Numbered from the stretch's first letter, positions 9,308-20,775 are shown. The stretch is 64,000 bases of DNA from Actinernus sp. WN-2022 (GCA_030867875.1 JAOWCC010000655.1:9384269-9448268); one strand, 5' to 3'. Notes: generated by a model from the sequence alone, not told the origin. Made by a program: numbers and translations.

Positions 9308-11930
9308 TCACGGTGTGGAAATTAGATGTTTTTTGAAGTGTTTCTTAAAATGTTTATTTGAAGAACTGTTTTTAATCTCTATTGGAATGTCGTTCCAAAT
9401 TTTGACGGCTGCATATTTAACGCCGAATTTGCCATAGTTTAGATTTTGTCGTGGCAAAAAAAGGTTCTTATTTGATTTAGAGCGAGTGTTATAATTATGA
9501 ATAAGGGACACGTCGTTGAAGTAACTCGAAAATATATCTGGAAGTTGATTGATAGAATGCCTATGCACTAAATCACCGAGTTGGAAGTCCACTATTTGAA
9601 ATATATTTAAAATATTAAGCTTGTTGAATAAAGGTTTGCTTGGGGTTTTGAAATCGGAAAAAGTAATGACTCGAAGCGCTCACTTTTGTAAAATGTGGAT
9701 ACGTTTAAGCTTGGATTTATAATTACTGCCCCATATTAATGTACCATATGATATATATGAATATAGAAGGTTGTAGTAAATATTTTTAAGAATATCCAAG
9801 CTAAGATAATGCCTGACCCTACATAAGACTCCAATTGTTTTTGCAATTTTTCGTGATATAGAGTCTATTTGGGAATTCCAGGTAATATGTTCATCCAGGA
9901 TTAAACCTAGAAATTTAGTTTGTACTACTCTGTTAATAGGCTGACCTGCTAATCTAAATATTAGGTCCGACTCGTTAACCACGGTATTATTAAGTTTTGT
10001 TTGGAACCAAATAAAATAAACTTAGTCTTTGATAAATTGACGGTGAGCTTATTGGCAACGAGCCATTCTTGGAGAGAATTTAGATCCTTATTTAAGACTG
10101 ATGCAAGAGTTCTTAAACATTTATGATTAAAAAATAAATTCATGTCGTCGGCATATAATACTAAAGGGATGAATTTCGTACAAAACTGAACATCATTGAT
10201 GAAAATAAGAAACAAAAGTGGTCCAAGGATAGATCCTTGGGGGACGCCACAAGTTATTGGAAGAAGATCAGATTTAACTCCATCAATACAAACATATTGT
10301 TTTCTGTTTTCCAAGTAGCTTCGAAACCATCTGTTTGTCTCATTGTTAATGCCATAATAGGAAAGTTTATCTAATAAAATATCGTGGTTAACACAGTCAA
10401 AAGCCTTTGATAAATCTAAAAAGATACCTATTGGAAGATTCCCATTATCAATCGAGTCTATAATTCTATTTACGAAATCGAGGATTGCCAAGTGTGTATT
10501 TCTTTGTTTTCTAAATCCAAACTGTTAATCAAACAACAGATGGTTCTGTTCTAGGTGGTGTATTAACATTTCACAAATATTTTTTTCAAGTATTTTTGAC
10601 AGCGTTGGAAGGAGTGATATGGGTCTGAAATTTGACACCAAAAATTTATCACCATCTTTAAACAAAGGAATAACTTTGGCAATCTTCATGAGGTCTGGAA
10701 AAGTACTAGTCTGGATAGATGTATTAAATATAAAGCTAAGTGGTTGAAAGATAGACTCAGCAATTTTCTTTAAATACGTTACTGAGATGTCATTATGACC
10801 TATTGCCTTAGTACAATCGAGACCATATAAATGATCTAAAACTTTGTAGGGTGAAATGGGCTGAAAAATTAGCTCATTAGGGGAGAAGATTTTCATCCAT
10901 TCTTTAAAACATTTTTTACTTGATGGAAGTTTTTTTGCTAATGTTGGTCCTATGCTGGTAAAAAACTTATTAAAAATGTTTACTATATCTATCTTTTTAT
11001 CATAGCTCTTACCATTGTTAAGAATACTTGAAATATTTTGGGGCTGTGTCTTTTTTCTATTCAAAATCTCGCTGATAATTCTCCAAATAGCTCTCAAGTT
11101 TCCACGAGCTCTATTTAACATTGTCCTATAATAATCTTTTTTAGTAAATCTAATTAAATGATTCAACTTATTACGATATTCACGAAATTTATTCGTGTTT
11201 TTACATGTCGGGTTCTTAAGTTTCACCCAATAAAGTTTGTTTTTTCTTTTGATAGATCTAAGGATACCGGGAGTCATCCATGGGTTTTCCTTAGTTCTAG
11301 AATGAATTCTCACATGTTTAATAGGAAAGTGTTTGTCATACAATTCGGTAATTGTATTAATTAGATACGTATATTGTGCATTTGAGTCGTTACTGCTATA
11401 AACGTGTGACTAGTCAATAATGGATATGTCACGTCTAAACTTTTCTTCACCTTCTATGGAAAATACCCGCTTAGTAATGTTGATTTTATTGTGGTTCTTG
11501 TTTTTAGTACCGTATTGTATGATAAACACTGGGAGGTGGTCCGAAATGTCTGTATATAATATGCTAGGATGAATATTGTCAGCTAAATCAAAGGCATTTG
11601 TATAAATATTGTCAATTAGTGTTGCTGACTCATAAGTTATTCTTGTTGGTTTTACTATGGTCGGAAAGAGAGAATAGGACAATGTTCTATTAAAAAAAAG
11701 AGTTAGTTTCACTGTGATTTTCACTCTTTAGGAGATCAATGTTAAAATCTCCAGCTAGGTAACAATGTTTACTAGTTTTATCTCTTTTGTCAAAACGTTC
11801 TGAGAAAAGTTTTGAGTAGTCTTCGATATTCGTTTTGGGGGGTTTATATGAAACGCCTACTAAACTACTAATATTTGTTTTTTGAATTTCTACGAAGAGA
11901 AATTGAGTCTGTTTCTCTGAAATTAGGTCG
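9308..11930 (-). pseudogene. CR1/L2-like LINE ORF2, frameshifted
   Basis: Reading from 11930 downward, the endonuclease runs through GVSYKPP and AGDFNIDLL at about 11860-11720. It continues in another frame at 11724-11410 with DNIYTNAF and DISDHLPV. The RT linker and N-part are at 11343-10525 (FRPISLLPTLSKILEK). The palm is at 10491-9961, with FLDLSKAFD, GVPQGSILGPLLF and the catalytic YADD. The thumb and C-part are at 9982-9680 (FLGLILDEHITW) and 9592-9308 (HNYNTRSK, VKIWNDIPIEIK). At least five frame changes or stops separate the pieces, so it is dead. The order is colinear, so this is one insertion. Confidence 0.92.
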
Positions 11931-12375
11931 AAATTAGGCCGAAATTGAGTGCTGTTTCTCTGAAATTAGGTCGTCTTATTCCCTCATCCGGAGATCTGGT
12001 GGAGTTTGGTCTTTCATGGATAATGAGTTTATCGAAACGCAGAAATGCAACTTTGCCGTCCTTTCTGGCGTCATACATTCGCGGGAGAAGATCTCGCCTT
12101 CTATCCAAAACTCTCTCCGAGAAGTCTTCTCTTACATAGATTTCAGTTCCTTTTAGCTTTTTCTTGTTGGCCAAGATAGCTTCGCGGGTTTTATAGTTTA
12201 GAAACTTTGCGACGACTACTCGAGGTTTGACCAAGGAATTTGCAATCGGTCGGCGAGCACGGCCAACACGGTGGGCCCTCTCTATCGTGAAATCCTCTAA
12301 CTGAAGTTTGTCAGCTAATATATTCTTGACTTTTTGTTCTGGATCATTCCATGATTCGGTAGTATCGTCGTGCAC
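11923..12375 (-). pseudogene. LINE ORF1 C-terminal half (L1-ORF1p/Transposase_22-like)
   Basis: The frame contains ERAHRVGR and then KPRVVVAKFLNYKTREAIL, KGTEIYVREDFS and RRDLLP. This is the order found in the RRM and C-terminal RNA-binding part of LINE ORF1 proteins. No ATG begins it and upstream sequence (12376 on) is unrelated, so it is 5' truncated. It abuts the endonuclease of the LINE at 9308-11930 with a short local duplication (TTTCTCTGAAATTAGGTCG twice at about 11912-11970). Confidence 0.8.
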
Positions 12376-12518
12376 CGTTGAGATCCGTGGGGAATCACAC
12401 CTCCCGCGCTCGGTGGGTTGTCGTACCGCTATTATAGTATATATTATACTATAATAGAATATTTTATGAACATGCTAATGAAGTTGAAACGAGCCAGACA
12501 CTCTTAGCAACCAAACTA

Positions 12519-12561
12519 CCCCCTGGTGATAGGGGATCATTGGTCCCCTATCACCAGGGGG
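12519..12561. repeat. Perfect 18-bp hairpin, 7-nt loop
   Basis: CCCCCTGGTGATAGGGGA at 12519-12536 is followed by the loop TCATTGG and then its exact reverse complement at 12544-12561. It is GC-rich against an AT-rich background. No poly-T follows, so it is not an obvious terminator. It may be a recombination or element terminus. Confidence 0.85.
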
Positions 12562-13140
12562 TGCTCTAGGAAGCAGGAGCATTCCATTTAATTAAGTATA
12601 GCCTCGTGTCATAATCCGTAGGTGTCAATGTGTGATAAATAACTACTTTTGCATTTTACCTTTCATCAGTCGACTACCCGTAGTAGTGCACGAAATCTAG
12701 TCATTCGTAGTCCGATCTTCAGTACGTTTCGATCGAGGTCGATGATTTATCTGGTTTGCCGTATGTGCCTATCCGACTTTCAGCTAATTTCTCAAAATCA
12801 ACAATGCATGATCTTTTTATTATTTCATAAGTCGGGAACGATGTGGATTTTACTTTAATGAGACGAAAATGCGACTTACACGCTTGCCAATTACCGTTGG
12901 AAACGTCACAAACTTCGTTTATTATTTATTATTCGGACCCCAAATTGTTATCGCGGATACTAAAAATAAAGCGGATGAGATATCGAGATGTGATAGATGT
13001 TACCCTGGCAGCAGGTTTCTCGTGTCTTGTTGTTTGTAGTCGGTAGCTGCAGTTCGCGACCGGTAATTCGCGTTGTTTTGATCTGATTTGCGCAAATTTC
13101 GCGATGGGTAACGGCTACTCGTAGGTAGGCTAACTATTTT
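12562..13140. other. Intergenic spacer
   Basis: I saw no gene, repeat or RNA motif. Short frames of 67-69 codons lack any domain feature. Confidence 0.4.
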
Positions 13141-13792
13141 GTTTGGCGTACATATCTTTTGAGCTTGTGTTCAATATCCCGAAGTGCTCAGGCATACTGT
13201 AGTGCCATGGACTTCAACCTGGGTAAACCAGCTGGGATACCGAACAACTCAACAAATTTATTGTTTGGCATATCTCTTTTGGGCTTGTGTTCAATACCCC
13301 GAAGTGCTCAGGCATACTGTAGTGCCATGGACTTCAACCTGGGTAAACCAGCTGGGATACCGAACAACTCAAAAAATAAATTTTGTTTCGGATATCTCTT
13401 TTGAGCTTATGTTCAATATCCCGAAGTGCTCAGGCATACTGTAGTGCCATGGACTTCAACCTGGGTAAACCAGCTGGGATACCGAACAACTCAAAAAATA
13501 AATTTCGTTTCGGATATCTCTTTTGAGCTTATGTTCAATATCCCGAAGTGCTCAGGCATACTGTAGTGCCATGGACTTCAACCTGGGTAAACCAGCTGGG
13601 ATACCGAACAACTCAAAAAATAAATTTTGTTTCGCATATCTCTTTTGGGCTTGTGTTCAATATCCCGAAGTGCTCAGGCATATTGTGGTGCCATGGACTT
13701 CAACCTGGGTAAACCAGCTGGGATACTGAACTAAAAAAATAAATTTTGTTTCGCATATCTGTTTTATGCTTGTGTTCAATATCCCGAAGTGC
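13141..13792. repeat. 122-bp satellite, about 5.5 units
   Basis: The word GAAGTGCTCA recurs at 13181, 13301, 13423, 13545, 13667 and 13786, giving periods of 119-122 bp. Each unit carries CCATGGACTTCAACCTGGG and GGGATACCGAACAACTC. The last unit is truncated and merges with the final exon of the minus-strand coiled-coil gene. Open frames inside are repeat artefacts. Confidence 0.92.
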
Positions 13793-14333
13793 TCAGACTT
13801 CAACTTGGGACTGTAGATATTTTGGGGCACTTTCCCCAAGCATCACGTCAGATGCTTTACTTTCCCCTTTATTCTTGGTCACTTCTTCGTCGATTTGGTT
13901 TAGCATTGACTGCAAATCAGAAATCTGGACACCAGAAATATCGCTGATCATGCTCCAAATGTGTGCCTTTGAAGCCCTTCTGGACCTTGAACTTTGGGGG
14001 ACTTCCCGCCATTTTCGCACCCATATAATTTCCTTCTACTTTATATATACATACGTGTTCGTTACTCGATTTCCTTCGTTCTGTTTTCAGGGATGTAATT
14101 TCTTCGTTTGTTTTGGCCAGAGACACTTTTAAGCTTTGGATCTCCTCGTAAGAGGCTGGCGGGGTCGGTGGCGGGGTTGGTGTTTCGTCCTGACCGAGAA
14201 GCGATTGCGTGTGGTTTGTTCTTTTCAATTGTTTATTAGCCACTGGTAATTCTCTAAGATGAAATTCTTCTGATTTTGGCGCATAATTGCCGCCAAAACG
14301 CCGAATGTCGTAGCGAGACACTCACCTTTCCAT
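13793..14333 (-). CDS. Predicted three-exon coiled-coil protein, 112 aa
   Basis: The joined exons are 14333-14326 (ATGGAAAG, donor GTGAGT), 14253-14055 (acceptor CATCTTAG, donor CAC|GTATGT) and 13924-13793 (acceptor GGTGTCCAG, stop TGA). Phases agree at both joins and the total is 339 nt. The product starts MERELPVANKQLK. It has a proline/threonine-rich patch (TPTPPPTPP) near residues 28-35, then a heptad pattern from about residue 41. The pattern includes ISDLQSMLNQIDEEV and continues across the exon 2/3 junction. That continuity is the best evidence that the exons belong together. Introns are short (72 and 130 nt). I do not recognise the family. The last codons run into the 122-bp satellite, so the true 3' end may have been lost. 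Confidence 0.5.
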
Positions 14334-14788
14334 CGACAATCCTGCAATCATTCATCCAAATCCCAAAGCCCGCTATTTTCTATTTGGACACTGTTGGCTA
14401 GTGGCGAAGAAAACTACGAAGGGATTGTGCAACCAGGCTGTATGACAGGAAGTTACACATTTCACGCCGCAAATTTGCCAGTGCTGTGGAGAATTTGCCG
14501 CTCGATTCAGCGAGAAAAACACGGCGCAAAGCGGATACGTCTATAAGTCGAAGCCCGAGTCCAGTATGCGAAGCGATCCTTTGCCTTAATTTCAAAATAC
14601 TGTATTTCCCGCTCATGTCAAAATGCCACTGGCACTGAAGTACAGCCCCTGAAATAACGCAGGATCCGCAACGGATCGAAGATCCTTAAACGTGTTTTGT
14701 GTACAATCCTTTGCTGACATAAAGTAATTACGAAGGCGATCAAGCAAAAACCGCAAATCACAATAATGATTGATATTTGCCACGACTA

Positions 14789-14809
14789 TGACGTCACTCC
14801 ATAGCAACC
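14789..14809 (-). promoter_or_regulatory. CRE plus half X-box upstream of the coiled-coil gene
   Basis: TGACGTCA at 14789-14796 is followed at 14799-14809 by CCATAGCAACC. On the minus strand this reads GGTTGCTATGG, close to an RFX X-box half site. RFX sites are known upstream of ciliary genes. The distance to the predicted ATG (about 450 bp) is plausible, but the site is only half matched. Confidence 0.25.
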
Positions 14810-14833
14810 GGCCCGCACGCATTTCCGAACTTC

Positions 14834-15571
14834 CGACGATCTCTGGCTCGTTATAGTATCGATTCCGATGTTCGTATAAAATTTCTGAGTCTCAACATCG
14901 CCCAGAATCAGTGGACATATTCATCCCTGAATCTCATTAGAGGCCCGAAAATCATTGAACCATTGCTGGTTAATGAGGCAGCGGGAGATTCGAATACAGA
15001 CAAAACGGCGAAAACCGCTTCACCAGCATACCTTCGAAGCGCTCTAATATTATGGTTTTTGGACAGAAAAATGGCTTACACGCGGCTTATTATAGCTATT
15101 GGTCACACAAAACAGTTGGGCTATTTACTTTAGTTGTATCTTTCAAAAATCCCTGTACCTTAGCCTTCTGAATCTTGGCGAGTTTTTAGCGAATTTTGTA
15201 TGGAAAGTTGCTCGGGACAATATTCATGGTCGATTTACAACTAGAAATATAATACGCAGAAATGGCTTACACGCGGCTTCTTGTAGCCCTAAAAATTAAC
15301 TTTAAAATGAGACCTCAAGCTCTCCAAACGGTCACAAAAAACCCTGTACCTTGGATAAAAAAAATGAAAAAGTTAAATAATTCGGCATTTCTGTCTACCA
15401 GATGAATTGAACTCTTCAATTGAGTATTAGAGTGTTGAGTCCCTTGGGGGTGTTTAACAAGCGGAGCGAAGCGAGCGGGATTTTCAAAGTCGAGCAATGA
15501 TCAGCGTGTTGAGTCCCGTGGGAGGTGTTGTTGCTTCGTGGCGTCGGCATCAGAACAACTGAGGACGCCAT
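14834..15571. other. Intergenic, no recognised gene
   Basis: There are a few short repeats only (GAAATGGCTTACACGCGGCTT-like words at about 15070 and 15260). No domain-bearing frame is present. Confidence 0.4.
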
Positions 15572-15600
15572 TACAATCAATCAATCAATCAATCAACAAC
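15572..15600 (-). repeat. (AATC)n tail of the LINE 3' end
   Basis: Five to six CAAT units sit directly at the 3' end of the following minus-strand LINE. On the element's own strand the tail reads (GATT)n. The flank AACAACTGAGGACGCCA at 15555-15571 recurs at about 17961-17977 beyond the other end. Confidence 0.75.
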
Positions 15601-17810
15601 TTTATTAACGTGTCTAAAAACTTCTAGCGCACCACAGGTGGTGTACTAATCGGGGACACCTAAATATAATATATATGTATATATAAAAAATCTGCACAAT
15701 ACAAATATACATAGAATATGATTGGATATGTTATGTAAATACTTTAAACATGAAATTGCTAAAATAGGAGAATACTCCTTATGATATCCTACTGTTAAAA
15801 GATAATAATAGTAATTATAATAATGGATAGATCCGTGTCATAAATAATAAATAATTCACATATTGCAGAGGAAGCAACTAGGTGGGCATACCTTCTCTAC
15901 AAGTACTGCCAGATTCTGCTTTCTTATGTTTTTCTTAAAAGAGGTAAGCGTTGTATAGTTTCTGGATGCTGAAGGGAGTTTACCCCATAAAAAAGGTCCA
16001 TAGTATCGCAAGGAGTGTTCACCAAACTTTATAGTGCTGATCCTAGGTAGTACAAAGTCCGCATTCCTTAAATTGTAACTACTACTACTGGTAACAAATA
16101 TTTCTAAAATGTTGTTTGGTAACAGCTTGTTTTTGACCTTGAACATAAAAATAGCAATGTCATGTAGACGTCTATTATATAAATTAGACATTTTAGCTCT
16201 AACTAATAGTTCGCTATATGTGGTGCTCCAGTCATTATATACCGCCCTGAGGCCTCTCTCGTTGATTTTTTCAAGTTTGTTACTATAAGACTTCCTATAA
16301 AAATGCCATGTTAGTCCGCAGTATGTAAGATAAGGGAGGATGGCAGCTGTGTAGATCCTTAGTTTTGCCTTAACCGGGATTAACTTGCGCAGGCGCATCA
16401 GCACTCCTACCCGCGAACTTGCCTTCTTGCACATAATTGAGATGTGCTCGGAGAAAGTTAGATTCCGATCGATAGTAACACCAAGCAACTTTAGTTCGTC
16501 CGTTGCCTTGATTGTCATCCCATCTATCTCCATATCCAGCTCATGTGTATCTTGTTTGGATATGATCATTGTTTGGTATTTTGTGAGATTTCCTTCCAAG
16601 AAGTTCTCCTTGTACCACTCAGAGGTATTTTTCCCGTCCGTGTTTACTTCCAATATAGCTTGCTCCGGTTTTTCGTGAGAAAAGTACAGCTGATGGTCGT
16701 CAGCATATGCTGACAGCTGACATTTCCGGTCCACGCAGAATATATCATTCTGGTATATATTCCAGAGTAGTGGTCCCAACGATGATCCTTGCGGACAGCC
16801 TCTAGTGACATCCTCCCACCTGCTTGTGACGTGACCAAGCTTTGTCCTGTTCTTACGGTCACTAAAATATGATCTCATTAGGCTCAGGGCGTCCTCACTT
16901 AATCCATAGGCCCTCAACTTAGCAAGCAGCAATGTAGGATGCAGGGAATCGAATGCTTTACTCATGTCGGTACTTAGGATCCCAGCTGTATGCCCCTCAT
17001 CCATGCCTTTTTTCCAGTCTTCAACTAAGCGTATGAGTGATGTTTCGCAACTGTAAAGCTTTCTATAGGCGGACATGAATGGGTCAAAGATGTTCTCAAA
17101 CTTGACACTCAGCTGTTGTCCGATTATCTGCTCGAAGATTTTATCGACCGCAATGAGTATAGTTACCGGTCTATAGTTAGTTTTATCCTGAGGGTTCTCT
17201 TTCTTAAACACAGGAACCCACTCGCCCATTTTCCATTCCTTTGGCCATGTACAGTCCCTTATAACCTTATTGAATATGTGTGTGAGCGATGGTGCTATCT
17301 CATCCGCCACAAGTTTTAGGACCTTTGGAGGAAGCTTGTCATGTCCTGTTGCCTTGTGCGGGTTTATGGTGGCCAAAGCCTTTAAAACGTCTTCTTTCGT
17401 GATCTCACTGAAGTTGAATATACTTGCATCGATCCTAGCGCTGATCCTATTTACGCTTGGACATTGGCTGCATGCATCCTCACACAGGTTCTTTGCTTTA
17501 TCGCCTCCGATTGCATCTGCTATTGTAGAAAAGTAACTTGTGAATTCTTCTGCTACTTCATGGCGGTCTTGTTGTATTTTCCCTTGTATTTCAAGACATA
17601 TTTCGGGCCTGTCCTTGCTTTTCGCACTGAGGAAGGGCGTGAACGTACTGAAGAACTTCCTTGGATTGTTATTAAGTTCCTGAGATACTTCCCTCCAGTA
17701 GCTCTTTATCGCTTTCCTCCTCAGCCGAGTTGCCTCATTTCGCCATTTCCTCATTAGCTCCCATGATTCTTTGCATCTGTCTTTACTGAACTTCTACGAG
17801 TTGCCGAAGT
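15601..17810 (-). mobile_element. Young 5'-truncated CR1/L2-like LINE
   Basis: The 2.2-kb insertion comprises a 3' UTR (15601-15855), one long RT frame and an abrupt 5' end near 17800. The endonuclease and ORF1 are absent, typical of 5' truncation during target-primed reverse transcription. Flanking sequence on both sides contains related host repeat words, so the target was itself repetitive. Confidence 0.85.
15856..17754 (-). CDS. LINE reverse transcriptase, 632 aa open frame
   Basis: The frame is open upstream to about 17800 (SKDRCKESWEL), so the 17754 start is arbitrary and the protein is 5' truncated. RT motifs appear in order: NPHKATGHDKLPPKVL (about residue 155), YRPVTILIAVDKIFE, TDMSKAFDSL, RGCPQGSSLGPLLW and the catalytic AYADDHQLY near residue 372. 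KLLGVTIDRNLTF and a C-terminal YNLRNADFVLPR region follow. There is no internal stop or frameshift, unlike the other LINEs here. It would copy LINE RNA at a nicked target, but it lacks its own endonuclease. Confidence 0.93.
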   Translation of the reverse strand: MRKWRNEATRLRRKAIKSYWREVSQELNNNPRKFFSTFTPFLSAKSKDRPEICLEIQGKIQQDRHEVAEEFTSYFSTIADAIGGDKAKNLCEDACSQCPSVNRISARIDASIFNFSEITKEDVLKALATINPHKATGHDKLPPKVLKLVADEIAPSLTHIFNKVIRDCTWPKEWKMGEWVPVFKKENPQDKTNYRPVTILIAVDKIFEQIIGQQLSVKFENIFDPFMSAYRKLYSCETSLIRLVEDWKKGMDEGHTAGILSTDMSKAFDSLHPTLLLAKLRAYGLSEDALSLMRSYFSDRKNRTKLGHVTSRWEDVTRGCPQGSSLGPLLWNIYQNDIFCVDRKCQLSAYADDHQLYFSHEKPEQAILEVNTDGKNTSEWYKENFLEGNLTKYQTMIISKQDTHELDMEIDGMTIKATDELKLLGVTIDRNLTFSEHISIMCKKASSRVGVLMRLRKLIPVKAKLRIYTAAILPYLTYCGLTWHFYRKSYSNKLEKINERGLRAVYNDWSTTYSELLVRAKMSNLYNRRLHDIAIFMFKVKNKLLPNNILEIFVTSSSSYNLRNADFVLPRISTIKFGEHSLRYYGPFLWGKLPSASRNYTTLTSFKKNIRKQNLAVLVEKVCPPSCFLCNM

Positions 17811-18230
17811 AGATTTTTCTTTGGTTTTAGATACTCTCTTGAAAACGCATTGGCTAAAATGTTTTAAAAGTGAAAGTGTTCATTAAAAGCTTTTAAATGA
17901 TATAAGTAACGGGGTATTTTGTGGTTTAAAAAAATTATCAAGCGTTCGGCTTCGGCGTCATAACAACTGAGGACGCCAGTTAACGAGTTGAAGTAGATTC
18001 TTCTCTGGTTTTAGATGCTCTATTGAAATCGAATGGCGTCAAACTACGTAAGAACATAAGTTTACTTGTCGTGATAGGATTTCATCGGAACTAGAGTAGT
18101 TAGGTTAACGGGCAGAAGATGAAATCATAGGAATTGGTATCGAACTGACTTGGTATTGAAACGTCTTGAGTTGGTAACGAAATGGCTGGCATCAAAAGAG
18201 GCTGGTATCAAAACGACCGGTTACCGCTTG
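17811..18230. other. Spacer with short diverged repeats
   Basis: AGTAGATTTTTCTTTGGTTTTAG-type sequence at about 17809 recurs at about 17992. There is no gene. Confidence 0.4.
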
Positions 18231-18760
18231 AATAACATCTCATTTTAAAGCTACATATTTCGAGAATCTGTATTCAGACTTATTTGCGATGCGATTTGAA
18301 CACGACTGGGAGATTATTGAGAACGGCTTGGAACACTGTTTGCCGACCGGCTTTTTTCCCGCTTCTACGTGAGTTGCATGAACACAACTAGCTCAGTTTC
18401 TTTGTGGATCCGATATTGTTTGATTTCTTCCGGCAAGAATAAGCTTGAATGATGTCTCATTTTAAAGCTACATTTTCCTAGAATCTGTATTCAGACGTAT
18501 TTGCGATGCAAGTTGAACACGATTGGGAGAAAATTGAGAATGAGTTGGAATTGCGGACCGGCTATTTTTACCGCTTCGACGCGAGTTGAACAAAAGTATA
18601 CTCAGTTCAGTTTCATTTGGTGATTTTGTTTGACTTCTAGGGCACGGATAAGCTTGAATAACATTACATTTTAAAGCTACAACTTCCTATAATCTGTATT
18701 TAGACTTATTTGCGATGCGTTGTGAACATGCTGTGAAAAAATTGAGAGCATGAGGTTTAA
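18231..18760. repeat. Three ~215-bp units with CTCATTTTAAAGCTACA
   Basis: Copies start near 18236, 18453 and 18661. Each runs ATTTTAAAGCTACA, AATCTGTATT, TTATTTGCGATGC, then GAACA and a variable tail. A related CTCATTTTAAAGCTG module recurs at about 24070, 24350, 27363, 31086 and 35264 in the segmental duplication. This is therefore a dispersed family with local tandem copies. Confidence 0.75.
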
Positions 18761-19133
18761 GCCGAAGGGCTTTGTCGTTTTGTGGATAAACTATTGTTTG
18801 GCTCTTTCATTCATTATCTGGTTTTACGAACTTCTATTGAATTGACTTTCACACTTGAGAGATCGGCTTGAGACTAGCAGTTCCCAAAGCTCGTTCCATT
18901 TGAGATCGGCTAGGGACAAGCAACTCCCAAAGCTCATTTATTTAAGCCAATCGTAGGGCAATCCTCTAACTCATTAATATTATAATTAGTTGACCTTAAT
19001 GTAGTCCGAAATCTCAAAGTGTCCCTCGAACAAAGGCCATTCTGCGCGATGAATTATTCATAGCGAACGTGGGTAACAAAGGGAATTTTATGACGCAGTT
19101 GGTTAAACGGTACACGACGATACTACCCATGAT
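18761..19133. other. Spacer, short direct repeat
   Basis: GAGATCGGCT...CCCAAAGCTC occurs twice at about 18858 and 18901. Nothing else was recognised. Confidence 0.4.
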
Positions 19134-19535
19134 TCAGATGGTTCTTCTGGAACCATCAAAGCATATATTATTTCTGCGAGATCTGTTTTCTAGATCGTCG
19201 ACTTTTATGAGGATATCGTCTGTATTGCTTCGTAGTTCTGAAACCACGGAAGCCACATCCTTTGTTTCACCGGCGTTGTGATTATTTTCTTTGACGAAGT
19301 CATCAAATTGTGCCTGTGTAAACTGAAGGCTGTTCTTGACGTCTTGGAGGTCTCGAATCAGTTGATCGACTCTCTTGTTGGTGGAATCCATGAATGCAGT
19401 AATAAAAGTCTTCATGGTTGATTCTTGTGACTTTAGCAACTCTTTCACCATACTAAGTGGAATAGAATCAACTTCTGGGTTCAAAGACTGACTTTGGTTT
19501 TTGTCCGAGCTGGATTTCGAGCGTGTGGACGCCAT
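19134..19535 (-). pseudogene. LINE ORF1 N-terminal half (coiled coil)
   Basis: The frame begins at a true ATG, MASTRSKSSSDKNQ, and encodes a coiled-coil region. It reaches VDDLENRSRRNNICFDG, the conserved end of the coiled coil and start of the RRM in many LINE ORF1 proteins. It breaks off there. It complements, but does not adjoin, the ORF1 C-terminal fragment at 11923-12375, so two different insertions are represented. Confidence 0.8.
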
Positions 19536-19552
19536 TGCTAATCATGCTTAGC

Positions 19553-20775
19553 ATGCATGCATGTGTCGTGATACAATATTAACTCCGGGTGAAATTTTTT
19601 TTGCACCAGTGCATTTGTCAGTTTTGCACCATTTTTTCTGGTTTGGGATTTTTCAGGGTTAGGGTTTTGTTTGGGTTTGCATTTATTTAGCATAAAAACT
19701 TCTGTCAGTACTTGCCAAAATCGTATTTCTTTCTCTCATATCTAAAGTGATATTACCTGAATGATTCAACTCTCGCTGAAGTCTAACTTATAAGACTTCA
19801 GAAAACATTATATTTTTGTTAATGTTTGTTAATGTTTATTGTACTTGAATCCTGTTGAAAACTAAATGCCTGGTACAGTTCACTCATGTTCTTGTTCATG
19901 TATACGCCACTTTAATTCATAATTGCGTATTCCTGTCTCGATAGTTTAACCACGCACATATACACAAAATATGATCATTATCATGTGAAAGAGCATGGTG
20001 ATATCAGCGATCTTGAGTAATTGTAGCCTAAAAATCAGTGAAGTTACAGCCATTTTCACTTAGAGATATTTGTATGTGAAAAACAACGGAGGACTTCTAG
20101 CTTCGCTTTCATGGAAATGCCTATAACTCAAGATCAATTATCTACATTGCTCTAGAACTGAACAAATGTACTAGTTTTATTTTATTCATGTGGAGGCATT
20201 AGTTTCTCTCCACAGGTTAATCTTCCAAATTATGCCAAGTAGGAGGCTGCCATTATGAAAGTGGTGTATAACTCACAGACAATTGCGAAAATCTGTGAGA
20301 TCCACTTTTATCAATGTTAGGAATAATTGTACTTGTGAACTCTGTACTGGTTTTACTCTGCTTGCACAGTGCAACGCTGACAGTTGATAACTTTTGGAGT
20401 CTGAGAAGCTGTGAATGGTTATTCACAGCCCTCTCTGCGCTATATAATTTTCTAGATCTGATCAGATTGCAGGAGACCATTTTGAAAAGTAATAATGATG
20501 CGTAATATTTATAAATGAATTATAAGTTAGGTTGGCTGGTGATCGACCTGGGCAAGGGTAAAGTGTAAGGAAGAGTATAGTAGATAGGAAGGAAGAGTGG
20601 TCAAACAAATATTCACAGGGGGAGGGGTGGGTGGAATTTGTTTTTTGCTAACTGAATCCCTTTTTTTTATCCAAAAAAATAAAATCACTTTTTGCAATCT
20701 TGATAATTGCACCAGTGCAAAAAAAATGCACCGGTCCAAATTTACTGTAAATCTGTAATACGCAACACATGCCTT
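19553..20775. mobile_element. Possible ~1.2-kb element with diverged inverted termini
   Basis: TTTTTTTTGCACCAGTGCA at about 19586-19604 matches in inverse orientation TGCACCAGTGCAAAAAAAA near 20707-20727. GCATGTGT near 19558 pairs with ACACATGC near 20764. The interior has no transposase. The similarity is patchy, so this is an old MITE at best. Confidence 0.4.

Noticed and set aside
13159..13729. Overlapping ORFs in the 122-bp satellite
   Set aside because: A repeat artefact; the frames shift between units and show no conserved protein.
11923..19535. One LINE ORF1 split between 19.1 kb and 12.4 kb
   Set aside because: The halves are complementary, but they are 7 kb apart with other elements between and without matching break sequences. 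They are best treated as two insertions.
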